DNA from: Gemmatimonadota bacterium
GTDB taxonomy: Bacteria; Latescibacterota; UBA2968; UBA8231
Assembly: GCA_018672475.1 (NCBI GenBank)
Contig: JABHFS010000120.1
Coordinates: 83,664 to 147,663, forward strand
Direction of reading: 5' to 3'
Length of the DNA stretch: 64,000 nt
The notes beneath the pieces are model-generated. The model had not been told where the DNA came from, did not search any database, and worked only from the letters and a program-made list of their open reading frames with translations. Each line of letters starts with the position of its first letter. Within the stretch, counting starts at the first letter, position 1. Positions 62,239-64,000 of the stretch are shown here, piece after piece. A program made the translations under genes and the position numbers.

Positions 62239-63264
62239 TTATTCTCCTTCTGTCTCGACCAACTTTAGCCGGTCCCCTGGTTTAATCGGGCCCGTCTCGC
62301 TCAGCACCCGCAGACTCGATAACCGGGCACCGACGACCTCGGCGACCTCGACCACGGCAACAGACTGTAGTGGATCGAGCCCTTCAGCCTGCGCCCGATC
62401 CGAACCGGGATACACCGCAAAGCGAAACCTAGGGCGCAAACCGTGTTCACTGCCAAGGTTGGTGTAGATATCATCGCCATAGACCGATATAATCTCAGGT
62501 GAAACACCGACCAACTCAATTCCACCCGGCTTCAAAACAGCGGCGACCTTCTGCACCAGATCGTCTATTGCCTCAACGGTCGTCTTGCCTATCAGCGTTT
62601 GGCGAAACCCTTCGGAGCCGAACTCGAGATCCTTCAATCCAGCGAATTGCGCATCCTGCTCACGCGGCTTACCCAATATGTCCAACCCCAAATCCCGGTC
62701 GTTGAGTTCCCTCAGGGTTTCAACTACCCCCATTTCGTCCCCTTCTACGACCCGCAAAACTCGAACCTGCATCTGGGCAACCGCGGTATATGACTTGTAG
62801 CCGCCAACCAATGGATCCCCCACTGACAAGCGGCGCATATCGTAATCCTGTAACAACCCCAATAACACGACATCCGCCCCCAATTGCCGAGCAATCTGCA
62901 ATGCTTTAGTTTCGGTTTCAGCGCCGTATTCCAATGTCAATTCGGCTACGGCGATAAAGGGAACTACCCGCCATTCGGGAATGGCCTCAAGCTCGATACT
63001 GAGCATATTGGCCAGTTCGTATTCGACATTCCATACACCTTCGCGAAAACCCGATTCGTCGGCAAAGGGAACCACCAATACAAAGTCGGGACGGGGTCCA
63101 GCCTGAGCCTGTAAACGGCTGCGCGCTTCCAGATAACTCTTTAAGGCGCTTGGTGTTTCAATCAGGGGTTCCTGTTCCCGCCACGCCCCCGACACAGCCC
63201 CTTCAGGCGAAGTCAGCGGCGCACAGCTACACCACAGCAGTAAAGCAATAGCCAATCTCAGCAT
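62239..63264 (-). CDS. Lipoprotein of CsgG/TolB-like type, uncharacterised
   Basis: MLRLAIALLLWCSCAPL signal/lipobox-like; FVLVVPFADESGFREGVWNVEYELANMLSIELEAIPEWRVVP. Confidence 0.6.
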   Translation of the reverse strand: MLRLAIALLLWCSCAPLTSPEGAVSGAWREQEPLIETPSALKSYLEARSRLQAQAGPRPDFVLVVPFADESGFREGVWNVEYELANMLSIELEAIPEWRVVPFIAVAELTLEYGAETETKALQIARQLGADVVLLGLLQDYDMRRLSVGDPLVGGYKSYTAVAQMQVRVLRVVEGDEMGVVETLRELNDRDLGLDILGKPREQDAQFAGLKDLEFGSEGFRQTLIGKTTVEAIDDLVQKVAAVLKPGGIELVGVSPEIISVYGDDIYTNLGSEHGLRPRFRFAVYPGSDRAQAEGLDPLQSVAVVEVAEVVGARLSSLRVLSETGPIKPGDRLKLVETEGE

Positions 63265-63503
63265 AAACCGTGTCTTGGAAAAAGTTGCGTTCGCTATTTT
63301 AAGCGTTTCAACGCTCCGATCAGGCATAAAAAGGACATTGACCAACTTTGTGTCAACTATCTGAAATTCTTGACTTTTCGCCTTTCATTCGCAACCCAGA
63401 GACGACGGGCACAGCTCCACTTACCCAACGGTGTAAATATGTTCCGCCGCATAGTGTAACATCTGCGACTAGGCCTTACTCTTAGAACACGGCCTAGTCA
63501 ATT

Positions 63504-63788
63504 GGCGTGATCGACCATATCGTGCGGAGGACAGATGGCCTCTGGCAAATCGTCGATTACAAAACAGGGGCCATCCCCGACAAAGCCGAGACCGCAGAAC
63601 GCCATCGGCTGCAACTGGAAATCTATAACCTCTACCTCGCAAAGCTCTTTCCAGACTAGGGGACCTACCCGACGGTACTCTATTTCACAGACCTCGACGA
63701 TATCCATTCTTTTAATTTTACCCCTACCGAGCAAGTTGCAACGCGCGAACGCGTCGATGACCTCGTCGCGCGACTCATCCTGACAAAA
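63504..63788 (+). pseudogene. Remnant of an AddA/RecB-type PD-(D/E)XK nuclease C-terminus
   Basis: GVIDHIVRRTDGLWQIVDYKTGAIPDKAETAERHRLQLEIYNLYLAKLFPD*GTYPTVLYFTDLDDIHSFNF...; in-frame TAG, no helicase domain upstream. Confidence 0.8.
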
Positions 63789-64000
63789 CCTCACCCCGAA
63801 CTTGCGCCGCAATATCTATCCCCACCCGCTCGCCCCATGCCGCGATCAATTTTGCAAAGAGCCCCCCCGGCAACCCGTCGCCGATCGGCAGACCGTTTAT
63901 TCGGGTCACCGGCGCCATGCAATAGGGCGTCGTGGTCAAAAAAGCCTCATCGGCGTTGACCACGTCGTAGACCTGGAAGTCGCGTTCGATAAAGGGGATC
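63775..64000 (-). CDS. Class IV aminotransferase (branched-chain/D-amino acid type), C-terminal fragment running off the window
   Basis: IPFIERDFQVYDVVNADEAFLTTTPYCMAPVTRINGLPIGDGLPGGLFAKLIAAWGERVGID. Confidence 0.85.
   Translation of the reverse strand, partial: IPFIERDFQVYDVVNADEAFLTTTPYCMAPVTRINGLPIGDGLPGGLFAKLIAAWGERVGIDIAAQVRGEVLSG

Noticed and set aside
61839-62285. 148-aa plus-strand ORF antisense to the alcohol dehydrogenase
   Set aside because: No motif or SD support; the minus-strand ADH has all family signatures.

Overview
This 64 kb window looks like ordinary chromosome from a deep-branching, probably uncultivated bacterium. It is densely coding with many short co-directional operons. 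I found no prophage, CRISPR array, transposase or rRNA. The left edge is a translation/transcription block on the minus strand: tRNA-Gly, tRNA-Thr, rpmG, tRNA-Trp, secE, nusG. The rpmG gene is not in the ORF track because it encodes only 50 aa. Other recognisable content: a sigma54 enhancer-binding regulator, greA, sbcDC, ygfZ and a gutted Y-family polymerase gene. Next come a lactate racemase/D-lactate dehydrogenase operon, zapA, SulP, PhyH, and a PDZ plus 12-unit repeat protein. These are followed by infC, a lone rplC, pyrDK-carB with a TPR/TonB lipoprotein, an NAD(P)HX-repair/NMNAT-like cluster, and galU. The right half has a nitrite/sulfite reductase with ferredoxin, PDH-type E1 alpha/beta plus SDR, a MerR-REC regulator, uvrB, dnaK, an AddA/RecB-type nuclease remnant and a class IV aminotransferase fragment. 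The observations most worth follow-up are: (1) a full-consensus sigma54 (-24/-12) promoter in front of dnaK; (2) a promoter plus terminator ahead of greA resembling the E. coli GraL arrangement; (3) infC starting at a rare ATC codon behind a leader terminator; (4) a DinB-like protein lacking its fingers and two catalytic carboxylates; (5) a secreted PDZ-GDDxY repeat protein; (6) a CinA-like/NMNAT-like fusion beside NnrE/NnrD. All calls are from reading the sequence and translations only; no database search was run.
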